A stretch of DNA of 64,000 bases. Source: Marisa cornuarietis. Its lineage: Eukaryota; Mollusca; Gastropoda; Architaenioglossa; Ampullariidae. A program made the position numbers and the translations under genes. The notes beneath the pieces are model-generated. The model was not told the DNA's origin. It saw only the letters and a program-made list of their open reading frames with translations, and made no database searches. Shown one piece after another: positions 22,389-34,303 of the stretch. The stretch spans positions 8,662,501 to 8,726,500 of the forward strand of contig SMMW01000584.1 in assembly GCA_004794655.1 (NCBI GenBank). Reading direction: 5' to 3'. The first letter of the stretch is position 1; each line of letters opens with the position of its first letter.

Positions 22389-25300
22389 TCACTTCTGTGG
22401 GGAGGACAGTTTGGTCACTTTCTTCATATAGTGGTAATTGGGAAGAATCTTTGTCAGAAAGTCTATCTGCAAATTTTGTGCCTGGAGACAGATTAAAAAA
22501 AATGAATTGTGGAAAACATTGACATGCACTACACATAAAATTACTTTTATACATTACACATAAAAATAGCTTTAAAGGTCTACAAGTACTAGTTTCTCCT
22601 TCATATTCTTTCCATGTCTCCTACTTAAGCACTGACAGCATGCTCCTTTGTGAGCGCGAGTATGTGCTATATAAATCGCACATTATTATTATTACAGACT
22701 GACGTTTTTCAAATGACTGGGCTGAGCTCCATGTACAGAATGAAGTTAAAACCCTGACAGTAAAAAATCTATTGAATCAACATAGGCTCCCTAACTGTAG
22801 CCTTAATAAAGTGTTTTTTTGTCATCATGGTTTTGACCTCTTTCTGTGCCTGAAGATATTTGTAGGTGTGCATGTATGTGGTCATTCTCACAGATTTTAA
22901 AAAAATAAGCCTTAGCCTGCTCATGTGAAAAAAATGTTTGCACTCTTATGGACATAAAAAAAATCTGAAACTACTTATCTTTCTGATCCACTAAATAGCC
23001 TGAGACTTAAGACATGTCACTATAATCAAGCCACAGAAAACTCGTAGCAAACAACAATGATGATAAAGAAATGCTTGTATAGCATGGAAAACCAGCATGT
23101 AGCCAGGCATCTGCAATTCACATTAACAAGCTAAGTATAATGCACTGGAACTCAAAACCTCTTTCATTGTAATGTGTCATAACTGCAGAAAGAAAAAGAA
23201 AAATCAAAACAAGATGCAGAAACAGCAGATCATGCAAGGGACAAAGCAACAAGCTGTTTGACTCACAGGAGGCCGTTCTCGCTGGAACCTTCTATGGCAG
23301 TTGGCCCCATATATGACAGTATTCTCTGGCAGCTGTTCCCCTGTGGTCACTTGACAGGATGCACCAATAATACAGCCAGATGTCAGTTCTACCTCAGGTC
23401 CTACATATGCTATCAAAAAAAAAAAAAAGGAAAGCCATACATATTCAATTCAGCATCACTAAAATGGACCAGTTTTCCTAGTGAAAAAAATGGGAATGGT
23501 TATTCTTTGCATATTCTGCACATACTGGAATTCAACAAAGACATTTTTCTGTTTAAAATGGAAAACACGAATAACTTCAGTTAAGAAATTTACTTCTAAA
23601 AATGAAAAACTGAAGAGTTAGGGGGGGAAAAAGCACCTTTGGATTCAATTACATTGTGATCACCAATTTTAACAGCATCAATGTCTGAGTTGATGGTTAA
23701 GGAGTCTCATGATTGTTTATGAAGTTGTTAATACAAGCATTATGTAAATTAAATTAAGAAACATTAAAACAAGTTTATGCATGCATCGTCACAGATGTTC
23801 ATGTGAACTTTTCACATTGCAACACTACAAGGATACGAGCACCAACTTCAAAGACATTATTATTGCCAATCAGCATCACCTGGCTGTTTTTCTTTTCTTC
23901 TTCTCCCTCTGGGAACCTGTAATGATAAAAATAAAGTGAACTTTACAAAAAAAAAATTAAAAATACTGTACAATGAAAATTAAAAGTAATTTGCTTAGAA
24001 ATATGTATGAATACAGTTTCACCTTGTCATCTCACACCACATCATCTCACCAACCCCACCAGCCACGAGACAGAACTGATTTTTCAAGCCATTTACAATT
24101 AAAAATAAAAAATACCAGTCTAGCCTCTAACCTTAACAGTGCCAGATGTCACACACTGAAGTTAATGATCATGGTCTGAAGTGATAATGTGGTGCTATGT
24201 AAGTATGTATTAACAACAAAGAATTTAATGGATGGTGTAACATATGTACAGATACTGCTGCATACTTGTGGATTACTAAAGTGGAAACTATCACCTTTAT
24301 TACTTTGACTCTCACTAACTTTTGCGCCAGACGGATGGCAAGATAATAAGGTGCAACTGTAAATTGGATAAAGGTGTTCAAATATGCAGACATGCATATT
24401 CTTCTTTACAATACTTGAAATAAATTATAAAACCAGTGAACTAACTGATTCGTGATGTGAACCAATTCTTCAATGATGTTATACTCCCCAATGATGACAG
24501 GTCCAGCCTCAGCAATTATACGCACCTTGGGATGAATTACTGTGCGAGCACCTACAAAATAACAATGAATTACTAAAAAGCTCACGGTCATGACACTAGA
24601 TCTGTTATTGTTTGAGGAAAAAAGAAAGTTCTAAACTAAAGCATATTTGTGATAATTTATTTTTATTTTTCTTTGTTTTAGTCACAAGGCCTACCATAAT
24701 TTCAGTTCATACTGTGCTTTCTATGACTGTATTTGTGCTGTCTTAAGTGATAATTCAAGTCCAATTTAGTTCATACTGCAGTTTCTGTGTGACTGTAGAG
24801 TACTTGTCCTATTGTCAGTGATGACTAAATCAACACTCCTTGATGAGAAACTGACTCGTGCTTATGCCTGGCGATCAATAGTCTAATAACTTATCTCTGC
24901 ACTATCCTTGTTTATAAAAACAGCCTTCTCAGCCTAATGGAAGGCTGTAACTAGGACCTTGCTATGAATGTTTTTTTTTGGGGGGTAAGACTCACAACTT
25001 GTAAAATTTTCAAAACTCCATTTCTCATAACAATGTATTTGAGATGAATGACAGCAACAGCACTGATATACACAAAAGAAAATTATAGCAATGTCAGCTG
25101 CCATGCCATTCAAGTTTCACAAGGTATGCAAAAAGCTTCCTAGCCATGGAATAAAACAGCCCCAAACTTCCAAGTCTTAGTCTATACCTGTTCTGCAATC
25201 TTCTATAACAGCTATTGATTTGCAACATCTGGAAAAAGTGTCAAAACAACCAACAGAATGACTGAATGTTAGGCAAAGCACTAATGTTAAAAATGAGCAA

Positions 25301-27479
25301 CCTGCAATGAGTCATACAACACCTAACTCGCACTGCACTGATCTGAACTTCCTAACCATATGCCCCATATAAGAAAAACATTTAAGTTAAGCTGCAAATT
25401 CGCTGTTTAAGCTTCTGATCTTAGCAAACTAATCTAATTGGCAGCAAAAACAATCACACCATTAATGACACCAAAAATTTACATGTCTAAAGGTAAAAGA
25501 GAAGCTGAAGACGATCGAACACCCAGTTCATCTTCTTGACAAAGATGGCGACACAACAATAATAAACTCTGATAGAATCTCTCAAAGTTGATTTAAATCA
25601 CTACATACAGTCTCACAGTTAATGTATATGCCTTTTGCATAAATTATTTCCAAAATAAAAGTCTGGAGGTTAATTTTGAGATGTCTCAATTTGTGCCATT
25701 TCTTTTAACTATTGAAATGTATTGCATACTATTCCAACATATTCCAAAATTATATAAAATGTCACAAAATGATATAGTTTTTTTAAATATTGAAAAAATG
25801 GCATAACTACAAACATTTTCCTTGTACCCTGTATTATAAACATGGATATTTTTAAGATAAAACATCTAAAATTAGTCTCAAACATGAGTTACAGGGATTA
25901 CATGTATTCCGATTTGTGATTTGTAGCCATCGTCATATGCATATTTTTTGCAGGCATGGACTATATAAATCAGAATGGCCTAAGTCACTAGCACAGAATA
26001 CATGGACTACATAAATCAGAATGGTCCAAACTATTAGCACAGAATACATAGGTGAGGTATGCAGTAACATAACAATACATAAATTACAATATCATGACTT
26101 AATTTCATTAGAACCACTACAACGAGACAGGATACTAAGAGCACCTGAATAAAATAAATAACCATTTAAACTGTTTGTACTCTCTGCAGTCAAGCTGCTC
26201 AACCACTTTTTCAAAATTGTCAGCTCGTGTGTGTGTGTGTAAATGGGGCGTGATAATAGGAAGGTGTCTTAAGAATGGTCTAGATGTAAGATTATATGTT
26301 TTGTAAGTTTTCTGTTATGCCTCATCTTGTAACTAGCACTTTTTCTGTCTTTATTTTTGTAACTTTTGTAACTAAGCACATTCTCCAAGTATAATTGCCC
26401 ACTGATGTGACCTTATTTATCCCAGATGCCAATTAGTAATAATAAAGCTGGTCATTTGTCATCATTATAAACACCAAGATAAACATCGTATTATTTGTAT
26501 TAAAATAATATATCATAAACCATTTATAAAAAACAACAAGCATGAAAGCACTTATATAAAACTGATCTTGTCAAGCATTTGAATCTCATTATTCAATGTA
26601 TATCTTCATAATGAATACAGTTATTTATTTTAAAGTAAACTAGATCTAAACTTTCTAACATACCTATGGTGATGTCACCAATTAACTCACACTCATCACA
26701 AACAACTGCTCCTGGTGCTATCTTCACACTGTAACAAAATGTTGAAGAATGAAAGAAACCTTAACAAGAAACATTTAAGATGCATCATCTCAATCAAAGT
26801 GTCTAACCATACATGTACTTCTATAAGTGGTGTTCTTCTGTGCAACTGATAGTTTGGGAGAAGAAGATTAACCATAACAATGACTTTGAAATTGCCAGAA
26901 GACGACTCCTAATTTCATAAAAGCTTACTTTGATCAGATATTTGGTCACATTCAACTACTAAAGGTTACAGAAATTTAGCATTTAAAGGGCTATCAATAC
27001 GCATAATTATTTGTCAAGAACAAAACTGAGCTATATGAAAATATTAGATTTAGAAGAAAATGAAAGGAAAGCATATCATTAAATATTCATTTAGATGCAT
27101 TATGAAAACCTTACACAAAACATGCATGTTTTACTTATATAAACTTTTGTTAAGACAGTTCATGTTTGCTTTGTTTTGTGGCATGGATGCACCAAGAAAT
27201 TATATTAACTTCATTAAGACACTATGTCTAAGCACTAATGTATTTTAAAGTCTATAGCTGTCTACTTCTGTGATGAAATTCATCTCCAAACTCTAACCTT
27301 TTTACAGATCAGTTCATTTGAAAACCCCTGCTCACTGTACTATAGGCTCATCACAGCTGCATATTTGCTGTAGAGGATAATTAAGCAGCTCATGCAGTTA
27401 TAGCTAATCAATAATACTTGCCTAGAATAACACCACCATCCAACCAGAACTCAATAAATCAGTTCATGTTCTTTCTATT

Positions 27480-27537
<58 letters not shown>

Positions 27538-29345
27538 CAGTGTTTAGAAGCAATATGGCTTAAGATAACCTCCTCCTGATAGTCTTGCATGCACGCACAC
27601 AGTACTGACAATGCAAAGATGCATTTCTTTTCTTTTCTTTCGTCCCCTGTATTCTGTATCTACTTAGTCCACGTCCCTTCCCCATTTTAAGCGCTAAGAG
27701 CATGCTCTCTATGAGTGTGAATAAGCTGGCAGAACTATCCTGACAGGATATGCTTAGCATCATGTTGTAACAATAGATCGATAAAGACAGTATGCTATCT
27801 ATAACTTTTATAAGAAATTTGTAAAACATGTAGATGAATTTGTAAAAGGCAAAAAAGATTTCACCTTCTTAAATGGAAGATATATTCAAGGCAGATCCAA
27901 CAGCCGCAGCAGAGATGCTGCACCCCCTGCTGCAGAAAATTTGGAAGCAGGAGCAAGTTCCAGCAGACTGGAAACTTGGCTATCTGGTAAAGCTACCCAA
28001 AAAAGGTGACCTGACCCAGTGCAGCAACTGGCATGGGATTATGCTACTGTCCATTCCCAGCAAGGTGCTGACCAGAATTATCCTGGACAGACTGAAGAAT
28101 GCCCTAGACAAGAGACTGCGGCAAGAACAGGCAGGCTTTCGGCAGGGTAGATCATGCAGAGACCATATTGCTACACTGCGAATCATTATTGAAAAGTCCA
28201 TCGAATGGCAGTCCCCACTATACATGACATATGTGGACTTTGAGAAGGCATTTGACTCCGTAGACAGAGAGACCATCTGGAAGTTGATGCAGCACTACGA
28301 ATTTCCACCAAAGTTCATTGCCATCATCCAGCAGCTGTATAAGGACTCGACATGCCAGGTGATCCACAATGGAAAGCTGACGGACCCCTTTGCAGTGAGG
28401 ACTGGAGTAAGGCAAGGTTGCATGCTCTCGCCGACAATCTTCCTGATCGTCATAGACTGGATCATGAGAAGAACAACCTCTAACAGCAACACAGGCATTC
28501 AATGGACCTTTGCCATGCAACTTGAGGATCTCGACTTTGCAGACGACATCAGCCAGTTGTCCCACAAGCAACAACATGCACAGACAAAGCTCACTCAGCT
28601 CATACCAACTATGAGCACATAATAGCACATAATAGATGGGGCCTATAATGCCTACTGTGTCCATAGCAAATGCACTCATTGCAATAGGCATGAGAAGGGG
28701 TATACGTTTAACTGCCCTTTAGAACAGTAAACAGCTCGATATAAGTTCCAGCTCTGGCCTTTAATAATAACACATGTGACTCAATAGGCAAGTGAACTAA
28801 TAAAACAGGCCTTAAGATGAGCCCACAACACAAGTGCAAAAAATGTATGTGCATTAGACAAGTATGGAAGCTCTGTTTGACATACCCTCTGCTTGCTAAT
28901 TCACATCATTTTTTTTTAAATTAAGTATTCCATTAATCATAAAGTTATAAGAAATTTCTTTTCAAAGTATTTTTTCAGCCATTCCCTTTGGGATGCAGAC
29001 TGAAAGCCCTGGGAGGTAACATCAAACACTTGACATCTCCTCACCCCATCCACTTTTGGGGTAACAAGTTTGAGTAACCTAGTGCACAATAACGCGTTTG
29101 GTTACCTATTGATGCTAACAAGCTTAACATAAAAACTTCATTGATGGTGTACAACTAAGGTGGACCTGCAGTGCTCGTTCGCGACATCGTGTGCAAACAC
29201 AAGGAAACACGAGGATTGATAAATGAACGACGACCATATGCTTGAGATACCTTAGTATCCACTTTATGCCGTTAGTTTCTAAATGTACTCAGTACTGTAA
29301 CTAAAACAATCTGTTGACTAACCTGGACTTATTCTGTGACGCCAT
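22389..29345 (-). CDS. DCTN6: dynactin subunit 6 (p27)
   Basis: Seven minus-strand exons: 29323-29345, 26664-26728, 24446-24551, 23837-23916, 23637-23684, 23267-23409, 22389-22481; total 558 nt, 185 aa, close to the usual ~190 aa. Phases close at every junction. The product is a left-handed beta-helix protein of hexapeptide repeats: VKIAPGAVV in exon 2, [20 protein letters not shown] in exon 3, NNNVFEVGA in exon 4, [10 protein letters not shown] at exons 5-6, then GCIIGASC and PENTVIYGA, and the conserved tail (LPNYHYMKK). With DCTN5 it forms part of the pointed-end complex of dynactin, the activator of cytoplasmic dynein. The first exon encodes only MASQNKS. Intron 1 is about 2.6 kb and holds a LINE fragment. 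The gene is head-to-head with antizyme, 212 bp between start codons. Confidence 0.96.
22600..22697 (+). repeat. LINE/SINE 3' tail, family A
   Basis: Ends in GCTATATAAATCGCACATT followed by an ATT run. It shares its body (AAGCACT...GCATGCTCCTT...GAGCGCGAGTATG) with copies at about 27650-27730 and 53740-53826. The longest copy at 53.4 kb carries LINE coding remnants, so this is probably a truncated LINE 3' end. It lies in the last intron of DCTN6. Confidence 0.6.
25955..26047 (+). repeat. ~47-bp tandem duplication
   Basis: Two consecutive copies of a unit containing CTATATAAATCAGAATGG...TAGCACAGAATACAT, differing at a few positions, in DCTN6 intron 2. Confidence 0.85.
26165..26465 (+). repeat. 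interspersed repeat family B
   Basis: Shares its beginning (CTCTGCAGTCAAGCTGCTCAA) and end (TTGCCCACTG...AATAAAG-TGGTCATT) with the copy at about 40330-40650. The tail (AATAAAG then a TCAT-rich end) is like the 3' end of CR1/L2-type LINEs or SINEs derived from them. Confidence 0.55.
27479..27535 (+). repeat. (CT)n(CA)n microsatellite
   Basis: A CT run followed by about 17 CA units in DCTN6 intron 1, on the left side of the family A and LINE fragments. Confidence 0.95.
27650..27730 (+). repeat. family A repeat fragment
   Basis: Carries the TTAAGCGCTAAGAGCATGCT and CTCTATGAGTGTGA segments of family A but lacks the TATATAAATCGCACATT tail. Confidence 0.5.
27868..28622 (+). pseudogene. non-LTR retrotransposon reverse transcriptase fragment
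   Basis: One open frame (27873-28622) covers much of a LINE reverse transcriptase: [67 protein letters not shown], and the catalytic motif as FADD ([13 protein letters not shown]). The endonuclease domain and the C-terminal part are missing, so it is truncated at both ends and cannot move by itself. It runs in sense opposite to DCTN6 inside intron 1. The intact frame suggests recent insertion. A C-terminal fragment of what looks like the same family sits at 47430-47830. Confidence 0.85.
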
Positions 29346-29557
29346 CTTGAGATCAATTCTCAAGAATACACGTTTGTGAGAATTTAAATATTTTCAACGA
29401 ATTTCGTTTTTATTTCTTGTACAGTAAATTATATAAAGAATGTTTTGAAAATATATATATAAATTAATATTTTAAAGGGATCCACAAGAAAATCACGTGA
29501 CTGTTAAACTTAGTTAACGTCATACAAGAAACCTCTTAGCCGATATTCGGCAGGGAG
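29346..29557. promoter_or_regulatory. bidirectional promoter between DCTN6 and antizyme
   Basis: Only 212 bases separate the two divergent start codons. The interval contains a palindromic E-box TCACGTGA at 29493-29500 and an AT-rich centre (TATATATATAAAT at about 29450-29462). Both 5' UTRs must be short or overlapping. Shared regulation is an inference from the geometry. Confidence 0.65.
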
Positions 29558-32500
29558 ATGCTCAAGGCTTCGGACGCCATCGTTTTGGACGAGAATTTTG
29601 GGCCGCAGACGAAGGAAAAAGAAGAAAACATGCCAGCTTTACGAAAGACAAACATGTGAGTTGTTTTCTTTATGAATTTGACTTGCCGCGAGACAAGAAA
29701 TGCAACTGCGTTATTATCCCTTGACGGTCATCAAAACAAAATGGCTGCCAATTCACAGCTATTTGGCCAAATTGTTGAACGCGAAATAAATACGTTTTCT
29801 GTCATTTGAAACTGAAAATTCATTGACGTTATGTTTTCGCATTAATACAGAAGGAATGTTTTATATTTAATTGGGTGTACATTCATTCTTTGATATCTCT
29901 AAGCCTTTTGAAATTGAAATTGGCAACTCTCGGTAGTAGTCAGCTGGTGCTAGTGGCAGTGCTGTGGTGGACAGTGACCTAATTTTGCTGCTTTGTTCAC
30001 GGTGGCTACAGTTTGGAGACTGTATTGTAGAATTCGAAAGTTTAGGAATTATGAAGACATAAAATTGCCAAGAATGAACTATAATTACATGTTTGTAAAA
30101 ATATATTAAGTGTATTTACCAATTCACAACAATTAATCAGGCTTTTTAGTATACCAAATATCCGTCCAATACGTTTTATGGTTGCCGGAACAAGCCACAC
30201 CTCATTAGCTTTTGGGCTTGGTTACAGTAGGATGACGCATAGCGACAACTAGGTTAAAAGGTTTGGACAATATAAAATCAGTATTCTCATACGATTCAAT
30301 TTTCTTATTAGTTTCATACAGTATTGCCATTGTTTAGTAATAGTGGATGGAATTAGTTGTAGAGCCAACAAACTTTACACTTTGAACAGCACACCCACTG
30401 ATTGCAGGGCATTTTACAGTACATTTTATCTTATAATAAACCTCTTACTGATAAGTCAGCAAGTTCATAGGTTATCTTTGTAGTAAGAAGAACAGGGATT
30501 AAATGTCTTATTCTGTATCCAGTATCACTTATGAGGTAGTTGGTTTTATGGTTTTATATATGTTTAAGGAATGTCAAAAAGACAAGTAATTAAAACATAC
30601 CAGGCTGAAAACATTTTACTGCTGCATAAATATCATAAAGATAAAAGAGAGTATTGGTGGTTATTACAGAAACTAACATAATTTATAAACATTTCTGCGG
30701 TGGCCAGGGGGGGGGGGCTTGAAATTGCTCATTATCACAAAACATAGTTTTCTTCCACCCTAATATTTTAAATCAGGATTCATAGACTTCTAAATGAGGC
30801 CTGAATGTGAAAAGAATTGCAAGATCTGCTTGTGTGCTCATAGTTCAGAGTGGACAAAGAACCGTCAGCTGACTTTGACAAAATATACTGTAGTTAATGC
30901 TCACAGTGGATGCTACTGCCTAATCAGCAGATCGTATTATCTTTACAGTGTCACAAGAGTCCAAGTTATTTTTTTTTTAAAGGAACATAAAAGAGTTTTT
31001 ATATCCAGATAATTACTATTTTTAAAATATAAAAGTAGTAGAAAAGTACATAGTCCTTGTTACATGTAAACTTTAAATATGTGTATCTTACCTTTTATGT
31101 CTTATAAACACTTCCATTGAGATGCAGTTGATTTCTTTGTTTTTCCTACACTTTACCCAGAAAAAGGAACCATTTATAGTTTCATGGTGTGAAATGTAGA
31201 AATAAAAAACAGCACTGTCTAATCTGTTAATGTTGACTAGTAAGTAGTTCATGCCTTGTACATTGCTTATATGATACTTTAGTTTATTGATTATTTGGGC
31301 GATATCTATAAGAGTGGCAGATGGTGAATAGTCTTAATTTTGCTGGCTATGATTAAGTTGAGGGGTGTAGTTAATTTCGTTATATTATTAGTCACACCCA
31401 GCTTTATTTTAATTTGCATACTTGTGCTGGGAATAATAAGTTAATTCATAATTCTGTGTAGTATAATAGTTACTGATGTGTAGTATTCAAGGATACTAAA
31501 ATCAGAATTGCTTGCCCCACACTTATTTTCAAGCTTAGCCATAGTTATCCAAGCATTTTAGGTAATTGTAATTTCTGAATAAATAGCAGCTGGTCCATGC
31601 TCGAAGAAGAGAACTCCGATGAACACTACAAAGTTTTGAAAGGGCAGCACTTAACTGGCTTATTTGTGTTATGTTATTTCCACAGTTTTTAGGGCATGTA
31701 ACAGCTGGTTATTATTGAAATGGGAAAATATGCTGTTAGTGTTTGAGGACAAATGCATCCTGTGATATGGCATTGCACCATGCTGCGGAAAATCTATATT
31801 TACAGGGAGACATCTGTTACAGATGTGAAAATACACCTCTCTGTAACAACCTCAGATTGCTGTTTTGATAAACCACCTTTTCACTTGTTTTCAAAGGAAG
31901 TATGTGAGACCTTAACAACTGACCAGTCTTTTTAGGCATATGACTTTGCAATGTTAAACTTCAAATCATATCTAAAAAAAAATATCTAATCTAGTTCAAT
32001 CATGTGACATGTTTAACTTCCTTATCTAGAAATGTGCTCAATGCTTCACAAAGGACACTATAAATAGGTGCACTAATAACTGCGCTGTTGGGCAGGTGAC
32101 ATCACCTGGTCCCATTTTCATCTATATAAGGGTCTTCATACACCAAAGTAGTAGTTTTACACCAGCAAGTTGAAGTTGTATTTCAATTTCAAGAACAGAA
32201 TTTTCTCAAATGGGGCAGATAAGACAACGCTCACACAGGTAAAGAAACCAAAGTTTGTCAATTTGTGCATTTTTCACTCGTCAGGAAATGCTTTTAAATC
32301 CTGTGAAATTTATGGGCCTTTCTGTTATTGAAGAAAACATTTTTGGTGTTTATGACTAGACTTAGCAAGCAAGTATTATTCTTTGCAGCATATCCAGTTC
32401 CCGGTATATTATACGGCTGGGTCCAGGGCCTCTGTGGTGCTCCTGATGTGCCCCACGCCGGTCATGAATCCCAAGTGTCATTCGTGACAGAGGGCAACGG

Positions 32501-34303
32501 CGTGGGGGTCTTTAAAGCGCCCCCTGTCAATGCTGAAGGCTTCCTGGCCAACAGCTCGCTGGTTTCTCCATCATCACGTGCTGAACTGAATGCCAACATC
32601 AGCTCTAGTGCATCTGTGGACCCCTTCGGGAACCTTTCGGGAAAATTCTCAGCATCTGCTCAGAGTAAGTGGACGGGAAAGTATCTTTAGAGTAAATGCT
32701 TTATAATTAAAATGTTGCAATCTTCTTTTTAAAGAGAAAGTAACAAATTCAAGCTTCATGTAAGCAAAGATTTCGGTGGTCGGTTTTTATAAATTTTTAA
32801 AGATTTCTTAATACATTCTGTGACAGTTTTGACACTGCTAAGACATCTAAGCTACCATTGGTTACATACTATTGCTACATAAATTTTCATACAGTGTCTT
32901 TTTTTTTTTTTTTTTTCTTCTACTGTTTGAAAACTTTTTGCTGCTTAAATCATGTGTTTAAAATTGTAACTAATTTAACAAGCTCCACATTTTATCCAGC
33001 ATTGCAGAAGTCTAACATTCAATTTATTAACATTATTTTTTTTAATCAAAGTTTGATAGAAGCTGTTATTCAGAAAAGTACTTAATAAGGATGGATATTG
33101 AGGTAGAACAATATAAACATTTTTGTCTTTCCATTTCTGTTACACCTGCAGCTTCTGAAGTTGGGTGTGTGCAACTTCCAGAGCAGGGAGACAGTGCTGT
33201 GAACCTGTGTTTTAAAGTCTCTCCAGTCCCTGGGAAAGAAGTGGTATGGGAGACTATCCTGGTTGACAACTCCCGTCTTTATGTTGAAGTTCCCCATGGC
33301 ATCTTACCTGAAGGTTCCCGTGAAAGGTGATTTTTACCTGCCTATGCCCCCTCTCGCCTTTTGTATTTTTTATGTGTGTTTAGCATGATTCTTTCCTCCA
33401 TCCTCAGGTTTTTTTTACAAAAGATTCATAAACATGTTTAACTTGTGAACTATGTGTTTCATCACTTTATTCCAGATGATAGATTGCTATAATTAAAGTG
33501 TTTTATGTTGATATTAGAAACATGTCCTAGTTGTCTTGCTTGTGATTCCCCCCACCCCATGATTTGAATGTAAGGAATAACTGACATGTCAGCTGCTGTA
33601 AATGATACTTTTATTTTGCACATAGCATTACGGCAATTTAGTATACTAGTACACACTAGATTGATACTGTTTCAGTCTGATAACGCTACTGGAGTATGCT
33701 GAAGAGCAGCTGAAATGCACACACGTCATCTTGTGCTTTAAGAAGAACAGGCCTGACAGATGTAAGTTCATTTCCATAATCTTACCTTTTTTATTTTTAC
33801 TTCAAATTATGGGAGTAGTTTCATTTCACAACTATGAGCAGTATGTTGCAGTATTTACAGCACCATCTTTCAAAAGACTAACCTTGTGAGTAATTGTACA
33901 CAGTATGCAATTCAGACAGAATATTTTTAAGATGACACTTTACTATGTTAGTATTTAATAGTTCTGTTGATGATAGGGATGGTCAAAGCTTTAGACATTT
34001 AAGATAGTCACCCAAGTTTTTTTGGGGGGTTTTTTTTTTTTTGTGAGGATGGGGGGCAGGGTGTAGTGCTCATAAACCTTAAAGTGAAGTCTAAATTTTT
34101 AAATAGAGTGTAAATGTCTACCAAATGGTTATGTTTCAGCCTCGCTGCTGCGAGTGTTCAACTTTTTCGGGTTCACTATTTTGCCACCTGGACATCAGTT
34201 GGTGCCAAAAACAGAGGACCTCATCTTCATGGCCTATGTCATTGATAATGATGGCACTGACAGCAGCGATGATGACAGCAAAAGCGACTGTGGTAGCGAG
34301 TAA
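29558..34303 (+). CDS. OAZ: ornithine decarboxylase antizyme (requires +1 frameshift)
   Basis: Exons 29558-29655, 32389-32664, 33152-33326, 33676-33761, 34140-34303. The zero frame (51 codons) ends GPGPLWCS then UGA at 32444-32446. Skipping one base at UCC-U-GA continues as DVPHAG and runs to the stop at 34301, giving about 265 aa. Diagnostic antizyme motifs follow: SRLYVEVPHGILPEGSRE, LLEYAEEQLKCTHVILCFKK, and FFGFTILPPGHQLVPK with FMAYVID, ending in an acidic tail. Antizyme binds ODC, breaks its dimer, sends it to the 26S proteasome and inhibits polyamine uptake. Polyamines raise frameshifting, closing a feedback loop. A second in-frame AUG is at 29630 (codon 25). All phases close only if the +1 shift is assumed. 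Confidence 0.96.
32123..32238 (+). promoter_or_regulatory. OAZ: alternative TATA promoter and first exon of antizyme
   Basis: Inside intron 1, a TATATAAG box (32123-32130) is followed by an ATG at 32210 (MGQIRQRSH) and a good donor (CACACAG then GTAAAG, exon end 32238). The open piece is 29 nt, ending in phase 2, exactly the phase of the 29558-29655 exon. It can therefore splice to 32389 and enter the same zero frame. A further TATAAATAG is at about 32061. This predicts a second isoform with a different short N-terminus. Confidence 0.5.
32438..32507 (+). promoter_or_regulatory. OAZ: +1 programmed ribosomal frameshift site and 3' RNA stem
   Basis: The slippery site UGG UGC UCC UGA U is at 32435-32447, with stop 32444-32446. 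A perfect 10-bp stem can form between CCCCACGCCG (32451-32460) and CGGCGTGGGG (32498-32507). A second 9-bp stem stacks on its 5' side between GTCATGAAT (32461-32469) and ATTCGTGAC (32480-32488, one G-U pair), leaving a 9-nt bulge. Antizyme frameshift sites in animals are commonly followed by a stimulatory RNA structure. Confidence 0.85.

Noticed and set aside
30794..31012. 72-codon open frame in antizyme intron 1
   Set aside because: Polar, Cys-scattered sequence with no recognisable motif and no phase-compatible splice sites with antizyme.
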